64,000 bases of DNA from Zhengitettix transpicula (taxonomy: Eukaryota > Arthropoda > Insecta > Orthoptera > Tetrigidae). The position numbers were made by a program, and so were the translations under genes. The stretch covers positions 30,228,629-30,292,628 of the forward strand of contig CM073592.1 in the NCBI GenBank assembly GCA_037074705.1, written 5' to 3'. The notes under the pieces are model-generated. The model was not told the DNA's origin, made no database searches, and was given only the letters and a program-made list of their open reading frames with translations. This document shows, piece by piece, positions 1 through 14,500 of this stretch. Every line of letters begins with the position of its first letter. Position 1 is the stretch's first letter.

Positions 1-3000
1 CTTCCCACGGTATGCACCTCAAATAGGAACGAACTATCAAAATATTACAAAAGCTAAGGACACTTTCGGCGATTCAAGAGTTTCAATTATACATACATGA
101 TGTTCAGATATTTCTCAGAAGTAATTTTAATTTCAAGTATTAGTGTGCGGACTTGAACCGAAAACGAACAGTTTACTTCTGCAAATGTTCAATAAATTGA
201 TTAAATACTTGGACGTTTGAGAAGCGAGTAAATAATATAACAAGACAAAATGTTGACTCAAAAAATATGAGTCACTGCATGAATATAATCATGGAATTGC
301 ATATCTATATATATATAAAAATCAATTCGAGCATCGTGTTTCCGGTTGTTACAAATAACTGAGAATAGTTTCGCCTGTAAGTTATTCAATGAAAATCGAA
401 TAGCGTTTACATAATTGATTATACACAATGGAATCTATATTTGAAGCTTTTTCGGGATTTTTATGATTGATGTTTGCAAAGATATTTTTATAAATATAAA
501 ATATTATTTGAAAATTGGAAAAATATTAAGAACTTTTTATAGTAGTTAGATTTTTTTATTTAAAAAATATTATTAAATATAAGCATGAACATCCGTTTTG
601 CTGTTATCTGAATGTCCAATTTTAGTTATGTGGTCATAGGTTGTTGCTTAAGAATTACTAGTACAAATGTGTTCTGTAAGGGAAATGAAATAAATTCCTT
701 GTAAAATACAAATAAAAACTAGATAGTATAGGAACATGACATCTTATAAAATATTTTTTCACGTGCGTAATTAATAGATGTAATGGCGATGTATAGCAAA
801 TATGAAGAAAAGAGGAGGATATAATTTATTATCTGAAATGTTAACTTGTCATGTAATAAACAAATATAATTATGGAAAAGTGGATTCGTGGCAAAAATAA
901 AAAAAATCCCCCTATCCTCTCCATCCCAGTTGGGTGTAAAGAGAAGGATGAACATTAAAAAATTTTACAACCGCGCTGAGCCAAAGATTTTATTCATTTT
1001 TGCCGCGTATTATGGATTTTTTTTATTATTATAAATATGATGGCGTTTATGTAAAAATGTTTCGAATAATCCAGTAGTAACATCAAAAGACTAGATCAAG
1101 TTTGCAAGTTTTGAATAGCGTTGCGACTTCAACTGATGTGGATAGGAAGATATCGGAAATCGTCTGCTTACTTGCCGTTAATGTACCAAGTATTGTCAGG
1201 AAATGAATTCTGGGCGTTCCGACTATAAAGCAGTATTTAGACCGAGCTTTCATCACTTTTTTTTTTTTTCGTACGTGATTACTCGTATGCATGTACTAAG
1301 ATACTGTAGAAATAATTTCAAAGCTCCAGATCTAAACGCTAAAAATCTGATTATTCAGTCCGTTTATATTAATTGAGATGTAAAACGGAAGTTTAGGGGT
1401 CAGCGAAAACATGGCGTACGCACACGTTGTGAAAGGAAGCTTCCGGTTTGACTCACATCACATTTGAGTCTCGTAACTCGCAGGTCGCCCTTCATTTGCG
1501 AACTAGTTGCTGTAACGCGAATGAGTCAGCCTCAACTACGAGGCCTGTCTCAACAGTGAGGATCCATTAGTCGCCGATTGAGCGGTAGTATGCAACCGTG
1601 CCAAAGATAAATGTGAACAAGAAACTGAATATAATCTTTGGCTGTTAGAAGGGCGAATCAGTTGCATTATTTGCGAGATATTGGCCCGGCAGTTACGTAA
1701 CCGCCTAAATTAATATCTGCCAAATATTTTTTACTCGTTTCTGCGCCTTTTGCAGTACATTAAAATATCCTCACGGTTCCACTGAGAACCACGGAAAAAT
1801 AATCATACCACGCTTTCTTTGGAAATTGCCAAATTTCAGTTGATCTCGTCTTGTATGTTCTGTTCTAGTTGTAATTCGAAGCTCAACGCCTCTTTAACTG
1901 CATCCATAATTTTTCGTACATGCTCTCCAAGTTTTTTTTTTCATAACAGATATCGATAAATTTACCTCATTAAATATCGAGTCGGTGAAGACGTATTTTA
2001 TCGTTCGGATATTAGTACTGGACGATTCCTCGTAAATCTCTTCGTTCTCATGGAAAATCAGCGTCAAGGCGGATCATCCTGTCCTCATACGTCTCGTGTT
2101 CATGTTTTGCCGTATATTACGAAAGTTCAGCCCTTCCCATTTGAGTTGACAGATCTAGCTACATGGAGACCAGTTATCTTTTCCATCCATCTCAATTTAA
2201 GTATTGTTGTTTATCGTTTCGGAATCCTGTTGTCGGAGAGCGAATTACTGGATAGGTACAGGGTATCGTCGCTTGCGGGGAAACGCGTGATCAGCATAAC
2301 AAAAAGGCAAACATCGGAAGACCTGGCAAGGACAACCGACCGTGATGACGTCACTTCGTGTAAAGAGTACGTACTAACGGAGAGCCCAAGAATCTCTTTC
2401 AAGTGAGATGCATTGCGACATCATCCCATTGTGGCGCCTACGGTCCAAATATGGAAGAAGAAACAGGTGCAGCTACTGTCACTCTTGCCTCTTTGTAGAA
2501 AGTCAAACAACACCGTACCAAAAAAAAATATGCTACAATGAATAGAAGTGGGAAACGTCGATCAGCAAAATTTTGAAAGATGGTAGTTCCGGTACAATAA
2601 ATTCCTTTGTGACAAAGAGTCGAAATGGCGAATAATCCTGTGTTATAACAGGCTTGATTCTCCGTTGCAGTTTGCATTTCATTCCTTATAGCGAATGTGA
2701 TTTCGTGTGAGCGTCACTGGTTTGCCTTGACTGCACATCATCTCCTCCACTCTAATCGACTGTTTTGTTTTCCTGACCACGCCAAAAATAAAAGAAACGC
2801 ACTAAACTGGCAACGGTATCCAATTTTTGCATAACTTATTTCCTCGATGACACAGATTCCGTGTCTTGGGTGTCGCAATAGTACGTAGTAGCTCAGGAAA
2901 CCAAGGACAGTCCCACAAGCGCGAGATCAGATTCGGAAATAATCACAAACCTGCCCCAGCCCGCTGCAAATCGAAAGCTTTATTCCAATTTACAAAGACC

Positions 3001-5539
3001 GGGACCTAACCAAGAATTTCATTTTTCAGCGCCTTAGTAACGGTGTGAATGAACGTGGTTTCAACAACATCTTAACACTACTATCCTAGTCACTTGCCTA
3101 CGATTTAGCTGCACTCACTATATTTAAGTAAACGGTGTGCTCTAAGGTTTCATTGTGTGCAATTTCTGTTTCGTGGATTGCATTGGAAAATCGGTTGCGG
3201 ACTTTTTGCCATTAATTTTGAAATAGTGTTTTGATCATGACGTAGTGCTGCAGTTGTACTTTGTGTTTGATTAAGAACTATTTCGACGAATTACTTTGCC
3301 TTTGCGTGTATGTACATGGCTTTAGAGTTCTTATTGAACTCAAGATCGAATTTTGTTTGTGCCAGGCACTTTGAGTTTCATTATTAAATTTGGTGTAGTA
3401 ATTGTTGAGTTTCATTGTTGACATATACTTGCACCTCTGAAGAATTTTATTTATTTGTTAAAATTAAAGTTAATTTTTTCAGATATTTTACTGTCTGTAA
3501 TGTAAAGTTTTGAATGATTGTTTTGAAGAAGCGATAGAATTGCGTATATGCCGTTTTACTTTTATCAGTTCTACAACACCTTTCTCCGCACCTATCTTTT
3601 CAGTTTCCTTTAGGTTTCATTTCTCAGCCCTACAACAGACAATGAAATACCAAAAAATAATTAAAAATACGTTTCCGTGTACCAAAATGTCATAATTTGA
3701 TTGTCCGCAATGCTGAAAGTGCATCACATACATAACCAGGCGAAAACATATAAAACCTTGGCTCGTTTCTCTCCTAATTGCGTTGACACTCACTCGACAA
3801 TGCTCACCAACTCACCATTAGAGCATAAGACGTGCGCCAGGATCAGAAGTAAAGTTGCGAGTAGTTGCGTTGCGTCCATGCTGCTGGTTCAGGCGGCCAT
3901 AGTCGACTGCAAGACTCCTCACAGAGAGTGGGTCACCCCACTCTCTTCCTTCGTTGGGCCAATCCCCGATGTGGCGAGGGTGGTCTGCAGACCTAGACAA
4001 AACCCGGTCCCAGTAGTTTCTTTACAAATCATTATCCACAGTCAGCGAAGCCATATGTAATTGTGGAGGAAGATTTTATTTTAAATGACAATCCGTTCCA
4101 TTCTACTATATGAAATTCCTGGTGACATTGGTACAATTTTAATGGCATTGGACAGTAGGATATTTTTTCACAAAGTGTGCTGATGGAATTGACAGCCGGT
4201 AATCTGTACAACCAAAGAAGTCATGGGGTAGTGGCCAGGTCACACGGTCAAACAATAATAATGAGAAACAAATTGCTAAACCTTGGGGTTGTGGAAGTAG
4301 AAACTAATTACTTGCACTTTAGGAGGTTTATGATAATGAATAGTTAGCCGAATCAAAAAGTAGCCTTTTTATTTGTTGTCTTTGTTTTCTAAAAGTAGAA
4401 ACTATAAGTAGATAAACATCAACCAAATTTAAGTCAGAAAAAATAATTTATTATTGTAAAATTAAACGACATTTCATCACTTATTTTGTGACTTCATCAG
4501 GTTCAAGTTTTAAAAAAAAAATTGAAGCACAGGTCATTCTATGCTGATTGCTGTCACCGATAAATAATAATTATGTATCATTACTAAAGAGAAGCTATAG
4601 TTACGTAGGACAACAATTGTGGCTATGAGTGAATTGTTTGTGTTGTAGGCTTTTAGAGGATTAATGTGTCCCAGCATATCTGAGTTTCACTATTAATTTT
4701 TGTGAAATACAGTTTCACTTAATTCCACAAATGATGTTATACACTACCATAAAATATACAACTTTTATTTTCAATGTAGTAGATTCATTAGAAATGTGTG
4801 TAGTATAATGTCATAAGTGCATAAGCCTGTAAAAAAATTGCTAAAATATTGAAAAATGAACTAATTAAGTTTTCCCTCGCTGTTGTTCTATACATTACCT
4901 CCAATTGTATGACATTGGTTTCAAAAGTGCATGTATTTCATATGTTAATCTAGTCGCCGTGGTATAGTAACATTATTGGAAGTGTTGATTGGGTATCCTA
5001 ATTTCTGAGTGAGAACTAAAACAGTTAGTGATTATTAGATTCCATTCTTTGTTCTCATTAGTCAGGCACTGGAATTACAAATTAAAACTTCCAATAATAA
5101 TATGTTAAAAACCAGCTGGTGTCTGAAGTTCTTTTATTATTATTATTATTTGAGAATGCGTGTATTCATGTGTAAAAGAAACTGAAGGAAGTGACTCTGT
5201 TTTAACTGATTTTACATAACATCTATGAAACGATCTATTGAAATACTAAAGTACTTAATTATTTTATGAAATTTGTACCATAATATTCAGTGAAAAATAA
5301 TAAACAAATAGACTTTTATAATATTTTACTTTATTGGTTAAAAATTTCATGTTAAGTGCATTATATTTGTACAAAACTTGTTTTTCATACATATATGTAA
5401 CTTCATTAATAAATTTATAGAATAATTTGTTACAATGTTTTACTCTTTCTGAATGTAATTTCTATGATTGATATAATTTAATATTCTTTCAGGACAATTT
5501 TCTCCTTGATGAAGTTATATTTGATATTATTTTTTGCAG
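1..5539. other. No recognised gene; 5' flank of the Tudor gene
   Basis: I find no exon here that I can assign to a protein family. The part at about 1380-3100 keeps more CpG and more balanced base composition than its surroundings. It contains one 118-codon open frame (2050-2406, plus), which lacks recognisable domains and is overlapped by an open frame on the other strand. A piece at about 4427-4560 matches another piece at about 47830-47960, so it is a dispersed repeat. The missing first exons of the Tudor gene could lie here or left of the window; I looked for paired Cys/His codons of a RING or B-box and saw none convincing. Confidence 0.5.
4427..4560. repeat. Dispersed repeat, copy 1
   Basis: The stretch starting with AATTTAAGTCAGAAAAAAT and running through TTCATCAGGTTCAAGTTT matches 47830-47960 with scattered substitutions and small indels. 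The family is not recognised. The similarity was read by eye. Confidence 0.55.
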
Positions 5540-8500
5540 AAAGCTGATGAGGTACGTGAGATTCCCTCAACTTCAGAAACTCTGTTTCTAGAGAAGGAAG
5601 TTTCTAGTCATTTTTTACACCTTCATGGTATTCTTCAACTTATGGAAGAAGAAATTACTCATCAAATTAACTCAACCAAAACTGATATTTTTCATAGTCT
5701 CAGTATTGTCACCCAACAACTAGAAGACAATATAATGTCTGTAATAGCATTATTGGATGAGGCAAAGCTAGTTATTAATCCAAAAGTTCTGCCATATATA
5801 AATACGTCTGATATTATAAAAAGACTTGAAGAAACAAGCCAAATTCCATGTCATTTGGTAACAAAAATAAGTGAAGCACATGATTATAGGTGTGTTACAT
5901 TTTGAATTTCATTTTTTTGTTAAATAATACCTATTTTGGATTATTAATCATTTCCTCTTTTCTTATGCTGTTGTTACTATGATTTTTAATTATATGTAAA
6001 CACAATTAGTATATTTATGAACATACTAGTTTTTGAAAACATGTACACAGAATTGAAGTTGTTTATATGGAAAATAACTGTTGTTTTATTATGATTTTTA
6101 CCATCTCAATTGAAGCTGAGCATTGCCACTCAGAACAGGAGGAAGTTCTTCAAATTTTCTAGGCCAACACTAGAAAAATGAGGCTAATACATCCAAAAGT
6201 TTGAAGAACTTCCTCATATCCTGAATGGTGATACCAAACTTCAATTTCAGGTAAGTGACCACCTTTCTTCTTTTCCTTTCCATACCAATTCTTTAATTAT
6301 TCTGACATTGTCACATCCTTACTTATGTTTACATATAAAAGTGGATAAGTTGCCTGCATTTTTGATAACTTCTGTTCCAGGTTTTCAATTAACAAAGTTT
6401 TTATGGAAATGGTCAAGTCACATTGCAAATTGGAGCTTCCATCTAATGAAGGATATGCATTAGTTAATTCAGAAAATCTTCCTCCAGGCACAGTTCTTGA
6501 ATCCTTGGAAGAAATATGTTATACTGATGGTATGCATTAACTACTATTCTGGTATTTATTTGGAAATAAAACCTAATTGACATTGACATAAAATTTTTCT
6601 ATTATTATTTAACAGATTCTTGTACTCCAGCTTCTTCTGCAGCATCTTCAACTACCTGTCTCAATGAATTACCAGGCTCCACAAAACTGAAGTTGGCTAT
6701 AACTTCAAAATGTGATCCAAATATCATAACTCATGTGAATAATGATGTTGGAGAAGGTAAAGAGATACTGTGTTAATAATTCAGTCTGAAAGGTGTTCCT
6801 AGGAGTTATAACCTGGAAGAGTTATGAAGAAATATCATTTATAAATATACAATTTTGTTAAGTTAGATTTTAAAATAAATGTAGTTGATATAATTTCAGT
6901 CAAATCCTCTGATGTATATGAAATATTAATGTATTGCCTTTCAGAACTATGAAACAATTTGTTATTTATTATTCAGTTCTGTTTATTGGGAATTATGAAT
7001 AAGTTAAATTGAACCCAATATGTACAGTATAAAATTAAAGTTGTTACATAAATAATTGAGAGTCCATTGCACTATGTAGTATTTCTATTGATTATACTTT
7101 AATAGTGTGAATATATTTTTAAATGATTAAAAACAAATAATTAATTAATTACTAAACCATGTGTGCTTTTTCTTTGCTAAATTTCAACAGCTTGTTTAGT
7201 TTAATTTTCCATTCCATTATTAAAATGGTACATCTACTGAAATATTGAGTAATAATTTCAGTTAATTATATGGAACAATTTTCGGTATCTATTATATTTT
7301 TTTTTCATAGGCAATCAAGAAATAGTGACAGTTTGCCACATTACAAGCCCTTCTTGTTTTTATATTCATAAAGACAAAGACAAAATTGAATTAAATAATT
7401 TGAATTATAAAATGACATTGCACATTAAAAATGGACCATCTACTCCCACTTCAGTTATTAAAGGTATGTTATCTTAAAATTACATTAAAACAGTTCAAAT
7501 ATAAGGAAGCAGTCTTATCTGCTTAAAAAGTTCAGGTAATAAACTAGATTTGATAATTTTCTTCTTCTTTACAATTTTCACAGAAACTATGAGTTGCTTA
7601 CTTCCTATATCATTTATATTTTTAATTTATTGCTAATGAGTTAATTATAATGATTGGAATAAGATATAATTGTCCTACATTTATTTTTTATATAAAGTTT
7701 TTTCATCTTTATGTACATATGTATTTAAATTAAATAATTAATCTTGATCATTTTAGATGGCCTTTATGCTGTGAAATATGGATTAGATAAAAATTGGTAC
7801 AGAGTTAGAGTCAAATCTATTTTATGCAAAAAAAATCCCATTGAAGAAGATAAGGTTGAAATTTTCTACATTGATTTTGGAAATATTGAAATAGTTCCTA
7901 TATCTAGGTAACCACAATTTATTACATAAATTATAATAAATGTCCCATGGTAAATCATAGGAATAGTTACATTTACTAAATATTCCACTAATGGCACATT
8001 AAAATTTACATTTAGTATTTTCAGGTAATATTTACAGTGAGAATTTATATATATTTGTATAGTATGTTGCACTATTTAATTGTTTTATTTGTGATTTTGA
8101 AATTGAGATATAAAGTTTTTACAATGTCTTATTTTCAATTTAATATCTGATTAGGTTACGTATAATTCCTGCAAAATTGGCAAGTATTCGTATACTGGCA
8201 GCATGTTGCTGCTTATTTGGGATATCTCCCATTGGTGAAGAATGGAGTAATGAAGCCATTAAAGCATTTGCTGAAATGATTGATGGGTAAAATATTTGAC
8301 TTTAAATATTCTGTTGTCAAACTTTCAATGCAACTGTAATTGTAAAGTAAAGTTTGGATTATAATAACCAGTTACTATATTGAGATAGTGTAATGTTAAT
8401 ATAATTTTAGATGTATTTTAATCCTTAGAATGTTTTAATAATGCTGTAAATGTAAAAGATTGTATTCATAGTTTTTCAAAATACATTCAGGGAACTTGCT

Positions 8501-11500
8501 GTCAATAATTTGAATGGATATTTTTCCATGCACATGCTTGAGCTTTATTTGACTGATTTCAAGTGCTCTGTAAAGCTGCATCATAAGAACAGTTTGAGTT
8601 TCTTTATAAATTTTATACATTTAGTTTACTTATTTCTAGGAGTTCTGTCCTCATGGTGACCATGAACTACAGCAATAATGTATATTATGTTGATTTGTGT
8701 GAAGTATCTGGATCCACTTCTAAAGTTCCTGTTTCAGTCAGAGATGCTCTTGTATTTCTGGAGCATGCTTGCTTCCTGGATCATATTAAGGAACCAGTGA
8801 GTATTATTATTATTTAGTAGAAAACTCATCTTATAGTTTATTTTTCATACTTCCATTGTATATTCAATACCTTATTCTTTGATTTTTACAAAAAAAATTA
8901 TCGACACCATGGCGTTGAGCAAAGGTTTATTTACTTACTTTATTTCACACTTACTTTTACTTTTTATTGATACTTCAGTTAAAGCTTTTGTATTTGAATA
9001 TCAAACTTAATTCTGTTGTGAATATAGTTTACATTGATTATATTAGTCAGTGTTAACTTATATACAACTTATGTTTATAGGTGCGTTCTTCCTTATTTGC
9101 AAAACAACCTTTCCTGGAACAGAAGTTCAAAGAAAATGACATTTTCGATGTATGTGTTAGTAAAATTATTTCACCAGATAAATTTTATGTGCGAAAAGTA
9201 AGTGAGGTAATAAAACTTTCTATTATGATCAAAATTAATTTAGATCCATTGACACTGGATGTTAGAATAATTATCTTGAATGATTTCATGCTAACAAAGA
9301 ATTGATTATCATAATATTTTTCTTGTCACAGAAAGGTGCTCATGATCGCTACCTGACATATCTTATGGAAGATTTATTTAAAGTATATTCAAAACCAGTT
9401 TCTGACTGGAATATTTTCAAACCAGAAATAGGTAATGAATCTATTCATATTTTGACATTTTAAAGGATAAAATTTTTTTCTTAATAATCATTTATTTTTC
9501 AGCACTTTAGTAATTTTAAAAAAAGTAGAATTGCAAGGTATATCTCTCCAGACAATATTAATTCTTGGATTTAAACAATAATATTATTTTATATCATATC
9601 AACTTTGAAATACTCAAAGTGTGAGATTAGTAGTGTGTGACAGAACTATTGAGAGGTAAAGACTGGGCTAGGGAAGAGGGGTCAATAATAAATGGCATTT
9701 CTGACAGGGTTTTTTGTTATGATGTTTATTTCTGATAATATATTTATGAATTATAGTATAGTAATGATTTAATTATTTTAATGTTAGCATTAATTTTAAA
9801 TGTAGAAATTTCTTCATGTTGTTTAGGAATGTCATGTGCTACTGTTTTTGATCATAAGTGGTACAGAGCAGAAGTTATTGGTCTTCTTAATAAGAGTAAA
9901 GTGCAGTTGTTTTTTGTGGATTTTGGTTTTGAGGAAGAAGTTGAGTGGCATGCATTAAAAAAATTGCAGGAACGCTTTTTTCAAATACCGAAGCAGGTAA
10001 GCGTGCAACTTGTATTCTTATAAATTATATATTTATATGACATTTAATCTGTATTACAAATACAAAATACTACTTTTTATCACATATTTGAGAATTCACC
10101 AAGTGACAAATTTAAAAAATTTCTTACCAAATTTCTGTTATTTATATGTTAATATATGTTGTACTTGGATAAAAAATTAGTTACAGATCAACAGTTTCCC
10201 ATAGAATACATAATTTAAACAATTTTCCTTCAACAAACTTTTATAAAAAACCAAATGTAGCATATTTTATCATTTTGAGTACATTTCAGTTGACAAAAGT
10301 CTTGTCTTTACAGTATGACTCTATATCAAGGTTGTCTTCCTGAAGACTGACATTGTTTTGTATTTATATTATAGAATATTATTAATTTTTCGGACTGATT
10401 GGCTATTTTATTTATTTAATCATATTCTTTTAATTTGATATGTTTTTTTGAAATGTTTAAAGGAAATGCAATATTTAAAATACTGATTAAGTTTGTCAAT
10501 TATTATGTATACATAAACTGTAAAATATAAATATTAACATAATATTGTAACCTTACATCTCTTATGTGCTGTTTAATAATTTAACCAATATTTTATTTAC
10601 TTTGCTCAATAAATATCTTAGTATTTATTGATTAAGATGAGTAGCTATTTATTAAAAAGCAATAATTTTCTTATAAACGGGTACAAAATTGATGCAGTTT
10701 TTTTAAGTAACTATTTTTTCTGCTTTTACATTGAAAATGTACCATATAATTAATATTTTTGAGTGAATTATTTCTTAAGGCAATTTGCTGTGGCTTATCT
10801 GACATTAAACCTATTCTTGAACATGGATGGTCTAAAGAAACACTGGATTATTTTCATAGAAGATCTAAAAATAGACGCATTAAACTCCTTATTGATACAG
10901 TGGAATGTTCTCGCTTACTTGTAACAATTTATGACATGCAATATGATTTGGATGTTTGCTTAAATGGTCTCTTGGTGAGAGAAGGATATGCTATTAGCAC
11001 AGGAATGAGGTAGTTGTGTATTACTTTCTCATACATATAATTATTGTTTACTGTATTCAGTTAATTAAGACCATATTTGTTTTATTTTTAAATTAAAGTA
11101 GCACCTCTTTTCATTATTTCATTATGCATATTTTTTTCTGAAATAAAGTTGGATTTAATATTCAATAATTATAAGAACTCATTGTTTTAATTTTTCTGAC
11201 CCTTTCGTACAGTGAGCTTTTATTTAAGACACTTATTTGCACAGAAGCTTTTTATACTTGTGGCTCACCAATAATTTTGTTGCTACTTTAATACCAATTC
11301 AATTAACTAATCTATTTACTCATTTATACATACTATAAAGAACACTAAAAGTCTTACCATTTTATTCATTTACTTTATTAGCCCATTTGAAATATAATTA
11401 TAATGTTTTTCATCATTCTAGCATGTGCTATGTCTATTGAAAATCTGGATACACTTGACCTGTCTTCATTGTTTGTTCCATGTTCCCAGATCTCAGTTGG

Positions 11501-14500
11501 TGGAATTTGCTTCATCCAATTTAATGGAAAAGGACATATCTCCTAAGAAGGTAATTTAACTTTTTATGGCATTTTCACAGTCTAAATTTTTGTACAATCC
11601 TATGCTCACCACTTTTATAATAATACTTACAACATCCAATACCCTTAACTGTGTCTGTGATATATTATAATCTCTTACCACTGCTAATTATTTTTCAAAT
11701 GAAAGTGAAATAATTTTTTTCTAGGTTTTGAAAAAAGAAAATATTGAGAATACATCAAACTCTATGCCAGATAAAAGTGGGGAAATTATTGATTCAACTT
11801 CTGACACAGATCCTTTCAGAATAAAAGTAAAAATACTGGCTTTGGAGAGTCCTAGTTGTATTTATGTTAGACTTGTTAATTATGAAACTGCTCTGGCTGA
11901 GTAAGTGTCTTTTGAAGATAAAATAATAATTACCTGTTATGAAAAATTTGAACTACAATTTAATAAGAGTAGAATTGTAAAAGAAGAAAATCTATGTATG
12001 TTTTTTTTATTAACTTCTTTCATAGTTTTAATTTTTGCATTTATGAATTGAATAGTTTAAACTTTTGTTAAGTCATTATAACAATGTTACCCACCTTGTT
12101 TCAGGTTAATGACTGAACTTCAGGAATATTACAGAACATCTATTTGTAGTAATTTTGATTGGACTGAAAAAACAAAGTGTTGTGTTTATAATGTGAAAGA
12201 TAACTTATGGTATCGTGGATGTGTCATAGGTTTACTGGGAGATCTTGTTGAAGTATGGATAGTATATATTCAGTAACTAATTATTGAATTAGGAATTGAA
12301 TAACTAGTTTTATAAATACAAAAATTTGGCTCTCCATTTTTTTACATAAAAAAGATTTTTTATCTTCCATTATAATAATTTTACTATCCTTCTGCAGGTG
12401 TTTCTTATTGATTTTGCCCTACTACTCACAGTTTCTCCACAAAATTTACGAGAACTGGATTCAAAGTTTGAGTCATTACATTTAACTGCTGTAACGTGTC
12501 ATATGGTGGACATAAAAGCAGCTGGTGACAGAGCAGAATGGCCTGGCTTAGCATGTGAATATTTGTCTGAACTCTTTAGTCAGTACAAAGAGATTTTTAT
12601 TACTAAGAAGGTATTACTTTGAAACTGTATGATTTTTTTTTTCTGTGAAATTGAATTTAATTTTTATCAACTTCTTTTAGGGGAACATTGAAAATAAGTC
12701 ATTGCCAGTAGAATTTTGGGTGAAAGATATAACTGAAGGTGGCCCTTTGGATCCTACCATAGAAGAATGGAACACATTAAACAAAAAGCTTGTTAATCAA
12801 GGTCTTGCAATTCCAATTAAGAAGTGAGTATGTAAATATATTTTAAACATGGCAATATTGTAATTATGATGAAAATGTTAATATTATAATTTGAAATAAT
12901 TTTTAAATTTTTGTTCAATTTGTATCATAGTATAATATAGTAAAATTTTTACACAGAAAGAAGTTCTTAAAAATCCAATTTTATGTGAAAGTTTTAATAA
13001 ACATACATGTTTTTCATACATTGCATACTGTAGTAATTTGGTTTAGGAAATCTACTAAAAATACAGTAGTGTTTTCATTACTTGAATAGCTTTATTAACT
13101 GAAAAAAATTATTGAGGGAGTTAAATTTATGTTTCTGACATTACTTTGTATATATTGTAGCTCAAGTAAAGATGTGACGCCATCACATGATGTCATGATA
13201 GAACTAGAAGGTTTGAAAGATCATCATTCAAGTAATACTGTTCCAAAAGTAAGTAAAATTATATGTTTGCATTTGTAATATTTACATTTTCAATCTGAAA
13301 TTATGTGAAGTATAAAAAGCACAAGCATAGTTTTGTATTGCATAATAATTGTTTCATGGGGGGCAAAAATTATAGTTTCACTTAGTGTGTAATTTTATTT
13401 TATTAAAATATATTTGTTATTGTAAGTACAAAACAAAAATGTCGCTATCACATAGATGTATTTATAACTATTTGATTCTCTTTTTGCATCTCTGTGGTCA
13501 TTACTGAAGGTGTAACTTAAAAAGGTTTGATGATTGTATTAAGAAATATTTTTTCACAGACCCTTTCAAACAATAAACATAAACCAAAGATTGAAAGTTT
13601 TCCTTGTGTATATGCTGGATAAGTAGTTCTTTGGGTTACAGGAAACCTACCCACACAGACCTCTACCTCACAAAAAGGTTTTACACAAATGCGGCAATTT
13701 TTGTGGCAGAGTTTTAATGGATGCTGTAGCAATTAAAACAAGTAGTTGCAACCATATGAATCATGAACAGTCACATCAGCTCAGTAAGACCTGGGATCCT
13801 GCATTGGATAATCTGGGACAAAAGTTTAAACATCATCCCAGTCCTATAATTACACCACCAGGCAATACAGCAGAATGTAGCTAACTGTGCTGAGACCTTA
13901 GAAATCATAAGGCAACCAGGGTGTACCATGCAGCAAGCAGTGTAGCATAAAAGTGACATGCAAACTACTGTGGTGATCTATTTTCTACGTTATATTTTAA
14001 TGTTGTGTAATTTCATTTTCTGGCAATCAAAAATAATTTTCCTTCTAAATTTTGTCAAAGCACACAATCAAGACGCATATTCGAGGGTGGTCAGGCCTTC
14101 TATTGTATCTCGATTGTATCAGATGTTTGAAAAGGGAGGACAAAGAACCTCAGTAGTCCAGTAGAGAAGTCTAGCAGATTAAGTGCTTAAAGGAAGATGT
14201 CTCCTCGCATTTACATTCCAAATTTTCAGTAAACCATATTTAGTAACAAAAGGAGTTGCTAGGTCAAGTCAGCCACCTCAAAGAAACAACTTCGTCAATC
14301 AGCCCGTCAACCAGCGGTAAAGCTGACTATGACAACTTGATCTTTTGTTTCTACAATCGACCAGCATTGGTCCCGAACAAGTTCCTGATGGATCCACGGA
14401 AAAGTATCTACAGCAGCCAACAGGAGAGACATCTCATTCTACAAGCACTGCCAACATTTCCAAGTAATTGAACACCATTCTCATTTACACATGATAGTTG

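Noticed and set aside
2050..2406. 118-codon plus-strand frame as a gene or as the missing first Tudor exon
   Set aside because: No RING, B-box or other domain, no phase-0 donor at the end, and an overlapping frame on the other strand. Coding status is unsupported.
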